Assembly (NCBI GenBank): GCA_035627615.1
Contig: DASPLL010000047.1
Span: 79,038-143,037 of the forward strand
Direction: 5' to 3'
Source: BRH-c25 sp035627615
GTDB lineage: Bacteria > Bacillota > Clostridia > Lutisporales > Lutisporaceae
Length of the DNA: 64,000 bases
The notes under the pieces were generated by a model. The model was not told where the DNA came from, did no database searches, and saw only the letters and a list, made by a program, of their open reading frames with translations. The stretch's first letter is position 1. Every line of letters starts with the position of its first letter. Made by a program: the position numbers and the translations under genes. Shown in pieces: positions 41,661 through 51,247 of this stretch.

Positions 41661-42815
41661 ATGAAGGTAGTAATTGCACCTGATTCTTTTAAAGGCAGCC
41701 TGTCTGCCGGTGAGGTTGCGGACAATATAGCAAAAGGGGTAAGAAAAGTATTCAGAGCTGCTGATATTCAATGTGTCCCCATGGCTGACGGCGGTGAAGG
41801 TACAGTACGGTCTCTGGTGGACAGTACAAGGGGAGAGATTGTAAATGTCCGGGTAAAAGGCCCAATTTTGAAAGAGGTGGATGCCTTCTATGGAATATTG
41901 GGGGATGGGACCACAGCTGTCATAGAGATGGCGGCTGCATCGGGACTTCCTTTGCTTGGTGGGGATGAACGGAATCCTATGAAGACTACTACTTACGGTA
42001 CTGGGGAGCTTATAAAGCACGCTCTGGATAAGGGCTGCAGAAATATCATAATCGGATTGGGAGGCAGTGCCACCAACGACGGTGGGGCCGGCATGATCAA
42101 AGCCCTGGGCGCAAGGCTTCTCGATAAAGAAGGAAATGATACGGGCTATGGCGGGGGAAGTCTGGCTGATATTGCGGCCATTGATCTGGGCGGTATGGAT
42201 GAAAGGCTTAAAGGCTGCAGGATAGTTGCTGCCTGTGATGTGGATAATCCTCTTACAGGTATAAGGGGTGCATCCTACGTATTTGGTCCGCAGAAGGGTG
42301 CCGATGAAGCAATGGTGCAAATACTGGATAAGAATCTTGAACACTATGCAGAAGTCGCACTGAAGGTTACCGGGATATCAATAAAGGACCATCCCGGAGC
42401 CGGAGCAGCCGGAGGGCTGGGTGGAGGGCTTCTGGCGTTTCTGGATGCAGAGCTTAAAAGGGGTATAGATATTGTTATCGAGGCTGCAGGCCTTGAGGAA
42501 AAAATCAAGGATGCCGATTTTGTCATAACAGGTGAGGGAATGATGGACTACCAGACTCAATATGGCAAGACGCCGTACGGTGTGGCGCAGGTTGCCCGGA
42601 AATACGGCATTCCTGTAATAGCCATAGTGGGCAGCATCGGGCGCAATGCAGAAGTACTGTATGATCTGGGTTTCTGCGGCATATTCTCTATTATTGACAG
42701 GCCTTTGAACCTCGCGGAGGCTATGTCCGGCTGTGCAGGGCTTCTGGAAAGAACTTCCGAGAGCATTATGAGGATGGTAAAGGCTATAAATAATCCATTC
42801 CGTGATATAATGTAG
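41661..42815 (+). CDS. glxK: Glycerate kinase (GlxK/GarK type)
   Basis: 384 residues, full length for the type I family. Phosphorylates D-glycerate (usually to 2-phosphoglycerate). Signatures: VIAPDSFKGSLSAGEVADNI, PMADGGEGTVRSLVDST, IEMAAASGLPLL, TTYGTGELIKHALDKGC, IIGLGGSATNDGGAGMIKALG, ACDVDNPLTGIRGASYVFGPQKGA, GAGAAGGLGGGLLAFLDAEL, FVITGEGMMDYQTQYGKTPYGVAQ. It may work with the hydroxyacid dehydrogenase at 12.3 kb. It is 32 bases before the PPDK-like gene, in the same direction, so the two may be co-transcribed. Confidence 0.94.
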   Translation: MKVVIAPDSFKGSLSAGEVADNIAKGVRKVFRAADIQCVPMADGGEGTVRSLVDSTRGEIVNVRVKGPILKEVDAFYGILGDGTTAVIEMAAASGLPLLGGDERNPMKTTTYGTGELIKHALDKGCRNIIIGLGGSATNDGGAGMIKALGARLLDKEGNDTGYGGGSLADIAAIDLGGMDERLKGCRIVAACDVDNPLTGIRGASYVFGPQKGADEAMVQILDKNLEHYAEVALKVTGISIKDHPGAGAAGGLGGGLLAFLDAELKRGIDIVIEAAGLEEKIKDADFVITGEGMMDYQTQYGKTPYGVAQVARKYGIPVIAIVGSIGRNAEVLYDLGFCGIFSIIDRPLNLAEAMSGCAGLLERTSESIMRMVKAINNPFRDIM

Positions 42816-42847
42816 ATTATATAATATCTTTTCAAAGGGGATATCAA

Positions 42848-45800
42848 ATGGAAAAAAATTTCTCGTCAAAAGCTCTGGAAGCTAATCTGGCACATACCCG
42901 GGATAAGGAGATAGAGATACCGGAGGAGCAGAAGTGGTTCGCGGAGCTTTCAAAAGCTTACTGGGGTATTTATAAAAGGACCCAGGAGTTCATAAAAGAG
43001 CTTAACCACCACTATATAAATTACCAGTATGTGATTGAGAATCTGCACAATATCAGCCTGACCGACCTCTGGTTCTATAATTCCCTTGAAGAGTCGGAGA
43101 AGGCGCTTAATGTATTGATGAACATATTCAGAAAGCTTTTTGAAGCAAACCTCAAAGAGAGCCAGAGAGAGCTTCTTATTACGACTCTTATAAAATTCAT
43201 CGACCGTCTTGCAAAGCTCGGGGAGTTTCCGGAGAGTATCATCCACCAATGCCTGGATATAATAAAGGCCGATATTGAGAAGCATGAGCTGCTGTACATA
43301 CGGAATTCAGGCTATTTTAAGACATATCTCAATAAGATAGCCGAGCTGCCTGAGTATAATGAAACTGTAGCGGGTATGACTTCGGACCTGCTTGGAAAGT
43401 GCATTGATTATTGGGAGAACACCTCCAGGGTTGAAAAATGGTTCCATGAGAAAAGCACATTATTCCATTCACAGAACAATGAAAGGATAAGTCATATAGG
43501 AAAGCCGTTCTTTGATGGGCTTAGAGCACAGCTTGAGAAAGCTTCCACATGGAAGCAGCTTTGCGAACTGCTGTTTTTCAATGATATATCCAATTACTTC
43601 CGCAGGTTCAGTGAAGAATTCGACACATCCCTTGAAAAAATATACTACATATTCTACCTGCTTCATTTGCCTGGAATGGCACAGCTTAGCAGCCACCTGC
43701 TCTATGACATGAACAGGCTGCTCAGGAATGTGCTAAAAGAGCTGGACGAGAATGATACGACCACTTTCCTTGCAAACATTATTGCACTTTTTGAGGAATT
43801 GAAGGAGCAGCATGCCGGTATCGTGCTGGACTGCATACTGACACTCGGCAGGGAGGTCATAGATACTCATGACAGTAAGGTGATTTCATATTTCATCAAT
43901 GGCCTTATAGAATTCGGCTTCAAATATCCGGGAGACCTTGCCGTAAACAACGACTGGCAGATACAGGTGGATACCAATCATGTCAAGAATATAAGGGTAT
44001 GGCTTGAGCTTGTGGAACACTCGCCGGATGCCATGAAGGAACTGCTTTCAGCACTTATTGTGAATTTGAAGCTGGGAGGGATATTCATCTCGGATACAGA
44101 CCTTTTCCAGAGGGATGTCACAAAGCTCCTGAATTCCGATATAGCACCGGTCTACAAGCAGATGAAGCAGCTGGCCAGGATATTTCCCGTGTACTTCAGG
44201 GAGATAGGTGCAGAAGGCAGACTCAGGGAAGTAACTACTGCAGTGGATGAATTGTCAAGAAGAAAGGACAGGCTGATCCACTTCCTCAGAAAGCAGATAC
44301 ATACAGAGAGCAACAATACGCATATAGAATTAACAAGGAAAATATTGCAGTACTGGTATGACGGAAATATTGAGCCTCTTAAAAGGATCGTGCCTGATGA
44401 TGTGATTGGACAGATGGATATCAATAGTGAGTGGTATGTGCATGTCCATGATATACTGACTGAGCTTTGCGTGAAAATGGATGCTGCCCCTGAGCAGCTG
44501 CTTCAATTGGATGTTGAGGAGCTTGAACAGGCAGTTTCCTTGATCCGTTCAGACAGCAGCCGTGATAAGAAGAGGGTGAACTATATACTGCAGCTTCATT
44601 CGCTGCTGCTGGAAAAATACTCCCTGGAATCGGAAGATATAATATCAATGCTCAAAAGCTACAGGTTTTTCAGCAACAAGGATATAGATGGGCTGCAGGA
44701 TAATCTGGAGAAAAATGATATGGGAGCGGCCTTGAGCCAGGTCTACAAGCTGATGAGGCATCTGAAAAAGATAATTGTGGACCCGAATACGAGCGAAGCT
44801 CTGGAAAACATATATTATAAGCGCCACATAGCAATTGGAATACCTTCAATGTACGGGCAATATATTGAACCGAAATTTGAAGCCCTGGGTCTGATGTTCA
44901 GGCTGGAAAAGACTGCATCAAAGCTGATGACGGAACTACTGCAGTCTGTCAATCTGGAGTACGTCTCTGCAAGGACCTTCAGGCATGTTTATGATGTACT
45001 GGGGCTTTTCAAAGAGGGCCTTGAGCTTGATGGAATATACAACCAGGGGTTTGATTCAAATTTTGAAATGTTCAAGTACAGCCTGACCTCGCCAAGCTTT
45101 TCGCTGGATCAATATATCAATATATTCCAGTTTATGGCGCAGAGTATCAAGCAGATAATAAGCGAGTACTTCCTGGATGTCTATGAGCTGCCGCTAAAAA
45201 AGGTGATACCTCAATTGTTTGCTCATAAGAAGCCTTTGTCGGAGCAGGAGAGCAAGCAGCTCTATCATATGGAATCAGAGAAATTCTTCAGGGAGATATT
45301 ATCCTCTGCCTTCCTTGTACAGGACCTGGACAATTTCATAACAAATATAATAAGTACCTTAAGGAGCATGATTGATAATTACCCTGGGGATTTTATTAAG
45401 AATATGATGACTTATGACCCTGATCTGGCTATAAGCCTCTTATATAGAGATACAGTGGGAATGGATAACCCTGTATTCCTTGGAGCAAAGGCGTATTTCC
45501 TGAAGAAAATGATTTCCTATGACTTCCCAATACCTCCAGGCTTCGTGCTCACAACAGAGGTATTCAGGCATAAGAACACCATATTCAGGCATCCCTATAT
45601 GGAGCAGGAAATGGATCAGTTCATACTGAACCACATCTGGGAGGTAGAGAAGATCACCAGGCAGCAGTTCGGGAATCCCAGGAATCCTCTTCTGTTCTCG
45701 GTAAGGTCCGGTACGGCCATTTCAATGCCGGGTGCCATGAGGACATTCCTGAACGTGGGTATGAATGATGAGATCGCTGAAACCTTCAGCCGGAAGCCGA

Positions 45801-46936
45801 ACCATGCATGGACTGCATGGGATTGCTACAGGCGTTTCATACAGAGCTGGGGCATGGCTTATGGAATTGACAGGGATATATTCGACAGTGTGATTCTTGA
45901 ACATAAGGTAAGGAATGGTGTTGAACAGAAAATACAATTCACTCCCGAACAGATGCGGAATATAGCTTATTCCTACAAGAAGGTGCTGGAGGACAGCGGT
46001 ATCGTTATAGAAAAAGATCCCTTCAAGCAGTTGAAGCAGGCCATATTCAACGTTATTGAATCCTGGTCCTCAGATAGAGCGAAATATTACAGGGAACATC
46101 TTCAGATAGCTGATGAATGGGGTACAGCTGTAATAGTACAGAAAATGGCCCTGGGGAATTTGTCCGCCTGCTCCGGGACAGGTGTGGTGTTTACCAACAG
46201 CCCGTTAAACGACAAATCAGGTGTAAACCTGTATGGGGATTTTACTCTGTGCAGCCAGGGTGAGGATATAGTATCGGGATTGGTACACACACTGCCTATT
46301 TCCGAAAGCCAGAGGAGGGAATTTTACAGAGACTGCAGCTTATCCCTTCAGTCTGCATTCCCAAGCATATACAGCGCTTTGCTGGATCTGTCCACACAGC
46401 TTATTGAAATATACGGCTTTATGCATCAGGAAATTGAGTTCACCTTTGAATCCGATGATCCTGATGACCTGTACATTCTCCAGACCAGGAACCAGAAGCT
46501 TAAAAAGCAGAAGATATTATCCACCTTTGTACCGGCGCCGGATGAAATGAAACTGGTAGGACGGGGAATAGGAATCGGCGGCGGGGCATTGAGCGGAATA
46601 TTGACCTTTGACATGGACGACTTGAAGGAATCAATCAGGAACGACCCTGATGAAAAACTGATACTGATAAGGCCGGATACCGTTCCTGATGACATACCTA
46701 TGATATTCAGCTGTGACGGGCTTATCACAGGCAAGGGAGGGGCTACCTCCCATGCTGCGGTTACTGCAGGAAGCCTGGGCAAGGTCTGTGTTGTAAACTG
46801 CAAGGGCCTGGTGGTTAATGAAACGGAAAAAAGATGCACGATAAATGGAGTGGGATTCAGGTCGGGAGACAGGATATCCATAGATGGCAACCTCGGCAAT
46901 GTATACAAAGGTGCATACGATATACAATATGAATAG
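42848..46936 (+). CDS. Giant PPDK-like phosphotransferase lacking the PEP domain
   Basis: 1362 residues, AAAGGGG site. Residues ~1-870 are helical and not recognised (WFAELSKAYWGIYKRTQEFI ...). From ~878 the nucleotide-binding half of pyruvate phosphate dikinase follows: GAKAYFLKKM...FPIPPGFVLTTE, LFSVRSGTAISMPGAMRTFL, ACSGTGVVFTNSPL, LYILQTRNQKLKK. The phospho-histidine swivel domain has GKGGATSHAAVTAG (His ~1302) and ends ~60 residues later. The C-terminal PEP/pyruvate barrel is absent. It should thus make a phospho-histidine from ATP and pass phosphate to an unknown acceptor, perhaps bound by the N-terminal region (compare rifampin phosphotransferase and glucan dikinases, which have other domain orders). 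Confidence 0.85.
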   Translation: MEKNFSSKALEANLAHTRDKEIEIPEEQKWFAELSKAYWGIYKRTQEFIKELNHHYINYQYVIENLHNISLTDLWFYNSLEESEKALNVLMNIFRKLFEANLKESQRELLITTLIKFIDRLAKLGEFPESIIHQCLDIIKADIEKHELLYIRNSGYFKTYLNKIAELPEYNETVAGMTSDLLGKCIDYWENTSRVEKWFHEKSTLFHSQNNERISHIGKPFFDGLRAQLEKASTWKQLCELLFFNDISNYFRRFSEEFDTSLEKIYYIFYLLHLPGMAQLSSHLLYDMNRLLRNVLKELDENDTTTFLANIIALFEELKEQHAGIVLDCILTLGREVIDTHDSKVISYFINGLIEFGFKYPGDLAVNNDWQIQVDTNHVKNIRVWLELVEHSPDAMKELLSALIVNLKLGGIFISDTDLFQRDVTKLLNSDIAPVYKQMKQLARIFPVYFREIGAEGRLREVTTAVDELSRRKDRLIHFLRKQIHTESNNTHIELTRKILQYWYDGNIEPLKRIVPDDVIGQMDINSEWYVHVHDILTELCVKMDAAPEQLLQLDVEELEQAVSLIRSDSSRDKKRVNYILQLHSLLLEKYSLESEDIISMLKSYRFFSNKDIDGLQDNLEKNDMGAALSQVYKLMRHLKKIIVDPNTSEALENIYYKRHIAIGIPSMYGQYIEPKFEALGLMFRLEKTASKLMTELLQSVNLEYVSARTFRHVYDVLGLFKEGLELDGIYNQGFDSNFEMFKYSLTSPSFSLDQYINIFQFMAQSIKQIISEYFLDVYELPLKKVIPQLFAHKKPLSEQESKQLYHMESEKFFREILSSAFLVQDLDNFITNIISTLRSMIDNYPGDFIKNMMTYDPDLAISLLYRDTVGMDNPVFLGAKAYFLKKMISYDFPIPPGFVLTTEVFRHKNTIFRHPYMEQEMDQFILNHIWEVEKITRQQFGNPRNPLLFSVRSGTAISMPGAMRTFLNVGMNDEIAETFSRKPNHAWTAWDCYRRFIQSWGMAYGIDRDIFDSVILEHKVRNGVEQKIQFTPEQMRNIAYSYKKVLEDSGIVIEKDPFKQLKQAIFNVIESWSSDRAKYYREHLQIADEWGTAVIVQKMALGNLSACSGTGVVFTNSPLNDKSGVNLYGDFTLCSQGEDIVSGLVHTLPISESQRREFYRDCSLSLQSAFPSIYSALLDLSTQLIEIYGFMHQEIEFTFESDDPDDLYILQTRNQKLKKQKILSTFVPAPDEMKLVGRGIGIGGGALSGILTFDMDDLKESIRNDPDEKLILIRPDTVPDDIPMIFSCDGLITGKGGATSHAAVTAGSLGKVCVVNCKGLVVNETEKRCTINGVGFRSGDRISIDGNLGNVYKGAYDIQYE

Positions 46937-47114
46937 TATACAGTATTAATTCAATGATATATCACAATAAGCAGCGTTTAGGGAATGTAACGCACAATAT
47001 GCAGCTTTGAAAAGGAATGTGCTATATGATAGAATTTGTTTGATAGAATTAATTCGTAATATGAATACTGTGTTCTGGAATATCTGATTCCAAAACACCT
47101 GAGGGAGTGGTTAA

Positions 47115-48368
47115 ATGAATGTTCCTTTACAAAGCAAAAGACTGTTGGGTATAAACGGTATTGGCCGTATCGGCAAACTGACCCTATGGAATCATCTCAA
47201 CCTTGGGCATTTTGACGGCATAGTAGTAAACGCAGGCCGTGAAGTGGGCAAGAAAACAAGCGATATAGTTCATTACCTGACTACAGATTCGACTTACGGT
47301 TCGATAGATAGATTCTTGTATGGCTACACAGGCAGGTCCTGTGACGTGAAGGTATTGGATGAAGCTGAATGTATTTTTGAGATGAATGGAATGACCGTCA
47401 AGGTAATTAAAAAGGAAAGAAACCCGAAAAGCATAGATTGGGCAAAAGAAGGAGTAAGACTTGTTGTTGACTGTACCGGTGTCTTTTTGGACCCTACGCA
47501 GCCTGCCGATCATCCGAAAGGAAGCATAAGAGGCCATCTGGAGGCTGGAGTTGAGAAGGTAATAGCAAGTGCACCTTTCAAGATAAAGGATTCTGCGCAT
47601 AAGATGCCTGATGACAGTGCTTTGTTTGTATACGGGGTGAATCATGCAGGCTATGATCCGGCAAAGCATCATATACTGTCGGCGGCAAGCTGTACTACAA
47701 CAGGCCTGGCGCATATGATAAAGCCTCTTCTGGAGACGGAAGAGACTTCAAGGATAATAACGGCATCAATGTCAACTGTACACTCTGCTACCAATAATCA
47801 GAACATACTGGATGCAGCTCCCGAAGCAGGTACAAAGGACCTGAGGAGAAACAGGTCGGTATTCAACAACATCATTCCTACCTCGACCGGTGCTGCCATT
47901 GCTTTGGAGGAGATACTTCCCGAGATCAAGAAGGTAGGGTTCATGGCTGATTCGGTGAGGGTGCCGACAAGTACGGTATCCCTTATATCGTTGAATATAA
48001 CCTTCCGTACCGAACTCGGTGAGACCGGGGAGCCGGTAATAAACAGGGAGTTTATAAATGACATATATAGAAAAGCAGCAGCAGGCGCTCAGAAGGATCT
48101 CCTGATATTCAGCGAAGAGCAGAATGTTTCCTCCGACCTTATGGGCTGTCAGGCTGCGGCAGTTATTGAAGGGCATGAAACCCATACGCGAACAGGGTTT
48201 TTGCCTCTTTATGCAGAGACCCTCAGGGAATACGGCATAAATACCACACAGGATATCAATCTGCCGGTTACCCACGCAAAAATATTTGGCTGGTATGACA
48301 ATGAATTCGGAAATTATGTCAATTGTCTTGGAAAGCTTACGGTATATGTGGATAAGAATATGATTTAG
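47115..48368 (+). CDS. Divergent glyceraldehyde-3-phosphate dehydrogenase-like protein
   Basis: 417 residues, versus ~335 for normal GAPDH. NAD-binding start LLGINGIGRIGKLTLWNHLN; catalytic region LSAASCTTTGLAHMIKPL (Cys ~193) where the usual SNASCTTNCLAP has lost the Asn residues and second Cys; ASMSTVHSATNNQN holds the active-site His (~222, usual TTxHAYT); the C-terminal half has TSTGAAIALEEILPEIKKVG, VRVPTSTVSLISLNI and WYDNEFGNYVNCL. Insertions appear near DPTQPADHPKGSIRG and before the C-terminus. Substrate could be another phosphorylated aldehyde. Next to serA and the PPDK-like gene. Confidence 0.85.
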   Translation: MNVPLQSKRLLGINGIGRIGKLTLWNHLNLGHFDGIVVNAGREVGKKTSDIVHYLTTDSTYGSIDRFLYGYTGRSCDVKVLDEAECIFEMNGMTVKVIKKERNPKSIDWAKEGVRLVVDCTGVFLDPTQPADHPKGSIRGHLEAGVEKVIASAPFKIKDSAHKMPDDSALFVYGVNHAGYDPAKHHILSAASCTTTGLAHMIKPLLETEETSRIITASMSTVHSATNNQNILDAAPEAGTKDLRRNRSVFNNIIPTSTGAAIALEEILPEIKKVGFMADSVRVPTSTVSLISLNITFRTELGETGEPVINREFINDIYRKAAAGAQKDLLIFSEEQNVSSDLMGCQAAAVIEGHETHTRTGFLPLYAETLREYGINTTQDINLPVTHAKIFGWYDNEFGNYVNCLGKLTVYVDKNMI

Positions 48369-48396
48369 GTACGGGGTACGAGGTACGAGGTCTGGG
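48368..48396. repeat. GGTACGAGG tandem words beginning at a stop codon
   Basis: From the TAG stop of the GAPDH-like gene: GGTACGGGGTACGAGGTACGAGG, three near-exact copies of an 8-9 base word. Confidence 0.75.
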
Positions 48397-48418
48397 ATTT
48401 GAATGCGAGTAAAAATAT

Positions 48419-48455
48419 GGGCTCCAGGTGTATTCCTGGGGCTTTTAATTTTTTT
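48419..48455 (+). terminator. Terminator after the GAPDH-like gene
   Basis: GGGCTCCAGG, 6-base loop, CCTGGGGCTT then TTAATTTTTTT. Confidence 0.85.
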
Positions 48456-48615
48456 GTAAGGCATAAAAAATAATCACTGATTAATTACATACTGTATACA
48501 AACCATTTATTGTGTTATAAAATGGTATTTAAATATTTTCTACTATATGTTTCATTGTTTAATGATACGCTGTTCAAATATGATTCATATATAGTATTAT
48601 TAGGAGGGGAGTCAG

Positions 48616-49779
48616 TTGTATAACATCAGGTTGCTGAACAAGATATCTTCAAAGGGTCTGGAGGTATTGGACAAGAGCAGGTATTCCATAGGAGAGGGTA
48701 TCAATAATCCCGACGCGATTCTGCTGAGAAGCTTCTCAATGCATGAAATGGAACTGCCGGATTCTTTGAAGGCGGTTGCAAGAGCCGGTGCAGGGGTCAA
48801 CAATATACCTATCGAAAAATGCTCGGAAAGAGGGATTGTGGTCTTTAACACTCCCGGGGCCAATGCAAACGCAGTGAAGGAACTGACAGTAACAGCAATG
48901 TTCCTGAGCTCCAGGAAAATTGTTGACAGTATTCTCTGGAGCAGGGCATTGTCATGCGGACCGGAGGAAATCAACCAGCTTGTGGAGAAAGGCAAAGGGA
49001 AATTTGCAGGTCCGGAAATCAAAGGTAAGAAGCTTGGAGTAATAGGTCTGGGGGCAATAGGGGTAATGGTGGCAAATGCCGCAAAATCCCTGGGTATGGA
49101 GGTTCTTGGCTTTGATCCCTATATATCGGTGGATTCTGCATGGGGGTTATCAAGAAGTGTAACAAAAGCAGAAAGTCTGAAAACACTGCTTGAGAGCTCG
49201 GATTATATTACGCTGCATGTACCACTGATGGAAAGCACCAGAAATATGATCAACACGGAAGTGTTCAAGCTTATGAAAAAAGGTGTGAGACTGCTTAACT
49301 TTTCAAGGGGAGAGCTGGTGGACGCCGGTGACCTTAAGAAGGCGCTTGATGAAGGTGTTGTTGGCGTATATGCCACCGATTTCCCGGATGTGGAGCTATT
49401 ACAGATGGATAATGTCATTGCATTTCCTCATATTGGTGCATCAACTCCCGAGTCTGAGGAAAATTGTGCAGCAATGGCGTCAAATCAGATAAAGAGCTTC
49501 CTGGAATGGGGCGCGATAAGAAATTCTATCAACTTTCCGAATTGTGACCTGGGAGGCGCTTTTAAACACAGGATCACTCTGGCACATTTGAACATACCCA
49601 ATATGGTAGGGCAAATAACTGCAATTCTGGCATTTGAGAATATCAATATTTGTGATATGATAAATAAGAGTAAGGATAAGCTTGCTTACACGATTATTGA
49701 CACAGACATACTCCTACCGTTACATACAGTTAAAAAATTGAAAAGCATAAGTTCAATGCTGAAGGTAAGAGTGTTGTAG
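48616..49779 (+). CDS. serA: D-3-phosphoglycerate dehydrogenase, short ACT-domain form
   Basis: 387 residues from a TTG with TAGGAGGGG 5-8 bases upstream. First step of serine synthesis from 3-phosphoglycerate. Signatures: ILLRSFSMHEMELPD, ARAGAGVNNIPIEKCSERGI, FNTPGANANAVKELTVTAM, Rossmann GVIGLGAIGVMVANAAKSLG, LLNFSRGELVDAGDL (catalytic Arg), VYATDFPDVELLQMDNV (Glu/Asp site reads TDFPD), FPHIGASTPESEENCA (catalytic His). C-terminal ACT domain (~320-387) suggests serine feedback. No serC/serB is near. Confidence 0.92.
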   Translation: MYNIRLLNKISSKGLEVLDKSRYSIGEGINNPDAILLRSFSMHEMELPDSLKAVARAGAGVNNIPIEKCSERGIVVFNTPGANANAVKELTVTAMFLSSRKIVDSILWSRALSCGPEEINQLVEKGKGKFAGPEIKGKKLGVIGLGAIGVMVANAAKSLGMEVLGFDPYISVDSAWGLSRSVTKAESLKTLLESSDYITLHVPLMESTRNMINTEVFKLMKKGVRLLNFSRGELVDAGDLKKALDEGVVGVYATDFPDVELLQMDNVIAFPHIGASTPESEENCAAMASNQIKSFLEWGAIRNSINFPNCDLGGAFKHRITLAHLNIPNMVGQITAILAFENINICDMINKSKDKLAYTIIDTDILLPLHTVKKLKSISSMLKVRVL

Positions 49780-49814
49780 CTGATGAATGCAGGTAGTTCT
49801 ATGGGGGAATATAA

Positions 49815-51089
49815 ATGAAAAGACCGCTGCAGGGCATGAGGCTGAGGCTGGATAGTGACAAGCTGCTGGCAAACAATATAAAGTATTATGTTTTAAACGG
49901 CGTACTATATACAATAGTTACAAATATGTATAAGCCATTTGCACAGAAATTCATATTCAGGCTTGAAGGCTCGGAATTTCATGTATCATTGTTTAACGCC
50001 CTTCCCGGACTTGTAGCGGTATTTGCTGTTATTCCAGGAATCGTGTATATGAGCAGGGCGGTCAGCAGGAAGAAGGTTACGGGTATATTCTTTTTACTTA
50101 GCAGGCTTTTTATTCTGAGCTTTGCTTTGGTACCATTTGTGCCCGAACAGTATAAGCCGCTGGTATTTGTTGTACTGGCAGGCCTCATGAGCCTTCCGGA
50201 GTCTGTTGCTACCACGGCGCTGCAGAATTTTGCCGCAGAAGCCTTCAATGAAAAGGACAGAGCTTTTGCAATAGCATCAAAGAACAAGTATTCGGCCCTG
50301 ATAAGCTTTATCTCGCTTCTGATATTGGGACAGATAATTGAACGGCTGGGTACCACCGCTTCCAAGGCTATTATAATATATCAGCTGTTCTTTATATCAG
50401 CTTTCCTGCTGGGTATATATGAAATAGCAGCGCTTTTGAGGATAAAAGAAAATGACTCTGTTAGATCCGAAGGGATAGATGTTAGGAGTTCGTTATCCGA
50501 GGTATTAAACAATAAAGGCTTTATGAAATTCCTTACCTGCTCAATGCTGTTTCACTTTGGCTGGCAGATGGGCTGGCCGCTGTTCAGCATATATCAGATA
50601 AAGTATCTGGGAGCAACCGAGGCATGGATAACTGTATCCAATGTATCCTCGGGTATTGCAATGTTCATGAGCTATGGCTACTGGGAGAGGCTGATAAACA
50701 GGAAGGGCAACTGCTACGCCATTGCACTGGCTACTACCGGAATGGCGGCAACCCCGATAATGTATGCATGGTCGCCGGATCTATATGTGCTTACTGTAGC
50801 AGGTATAATAATGGGCTTCTTCACCTCCGGAACGACCACTACCATTCTGAGTTCGCTGCTTGAGGCAGCACCGGAGAGAAACAGGCTTATGTATGTGGCA
50901 GTACATGCGACCATGACCAGTCTGACTCTTGCTGTAGCCCCGCTTATTGGGGACTCTATACTGAAGCATTCGAATATTTATTTCGCACTTTATATTGTAG
51001 CATTGGCGAGATTTATCGGGAGCTCGGCGTTTTTCATCAGAGAGAGATACAACCATAGAATCAGCAATAAAATTAATAGAGCTATGTAG
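49815..51089 (+). CDS. MFS transporter
   Basis: 424 residues, about 12 hydrophobic segments. The N-terminal half begins YYVLNGVLYTIVTNMYKPFA, with loop MSRAVSRKKVTGIFFLLSR; a central loop is near residue 215 (LRIKENDSVRSEGIDV) and the second half begins FMKFLTCSMLFHFGWQMGWP. No family-specific motif identifies the substrate. GGGGGAATATAA before the ATG. It starts 35 bases after serA and ends at a terminator; it may share the serA transcript. Confidence 0.85.
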   Translation: MKRPLQGMRLRLDSDKLLANNIKYYVLNGVLYTIVTNMYKPFAQKFIFRLEGSEFHVSLFNALPGLVAVFAVIPGIVYMSRAVSRKKVTGIFFLLSRLFILSFALVPFVPEQYKPLVFVVLAGLMSLPESVATTALQNFAAEAFNEKDRAFAIASKNKYSALISFISLLILGQIIERLGTTASKAIIIYQLFFISAFLLGIYEIAALLRIKENDSVRSEGIDVRSSLSEVLNNKGFMKFLTCSMLFHFGWQMGWPLFSIYQIKYLGATEAWITVSNVSSGIAMFMSYGYWERLINRKGNCYAIALATTGMAATPIMYAWSPDLYVLTVAGIIMGFFTSGTTTTILSSLLEAAPERNRLMYVAVHATMTSLTLAVAPLIGDSILKHSNIYFALYIVALARFIGSSAFFIRERYNHRISNKINRAM

Positions 51090-51112
51090 AACCGGCAATA
51101 GCCGGTTTTTTA
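51090..51112 (+). terminator. Terminator after the MFS gene
   Basis: AACCGGC, short loop, GCCGGTT followed by TTTTT. Confidence 0.92.
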
Positions 51113-51247
51113 ATGTAACCTATCATTCAGGTGAAAATAAGTGCCGAATACAGCAAGTCTGTTGCTGTGAAAGGCAGTTATATTGTAGAATCAATATATG
51201 TACTATTATTAGAATTGTTTTATTTTAATTTTATCAGGGGGTAGACC

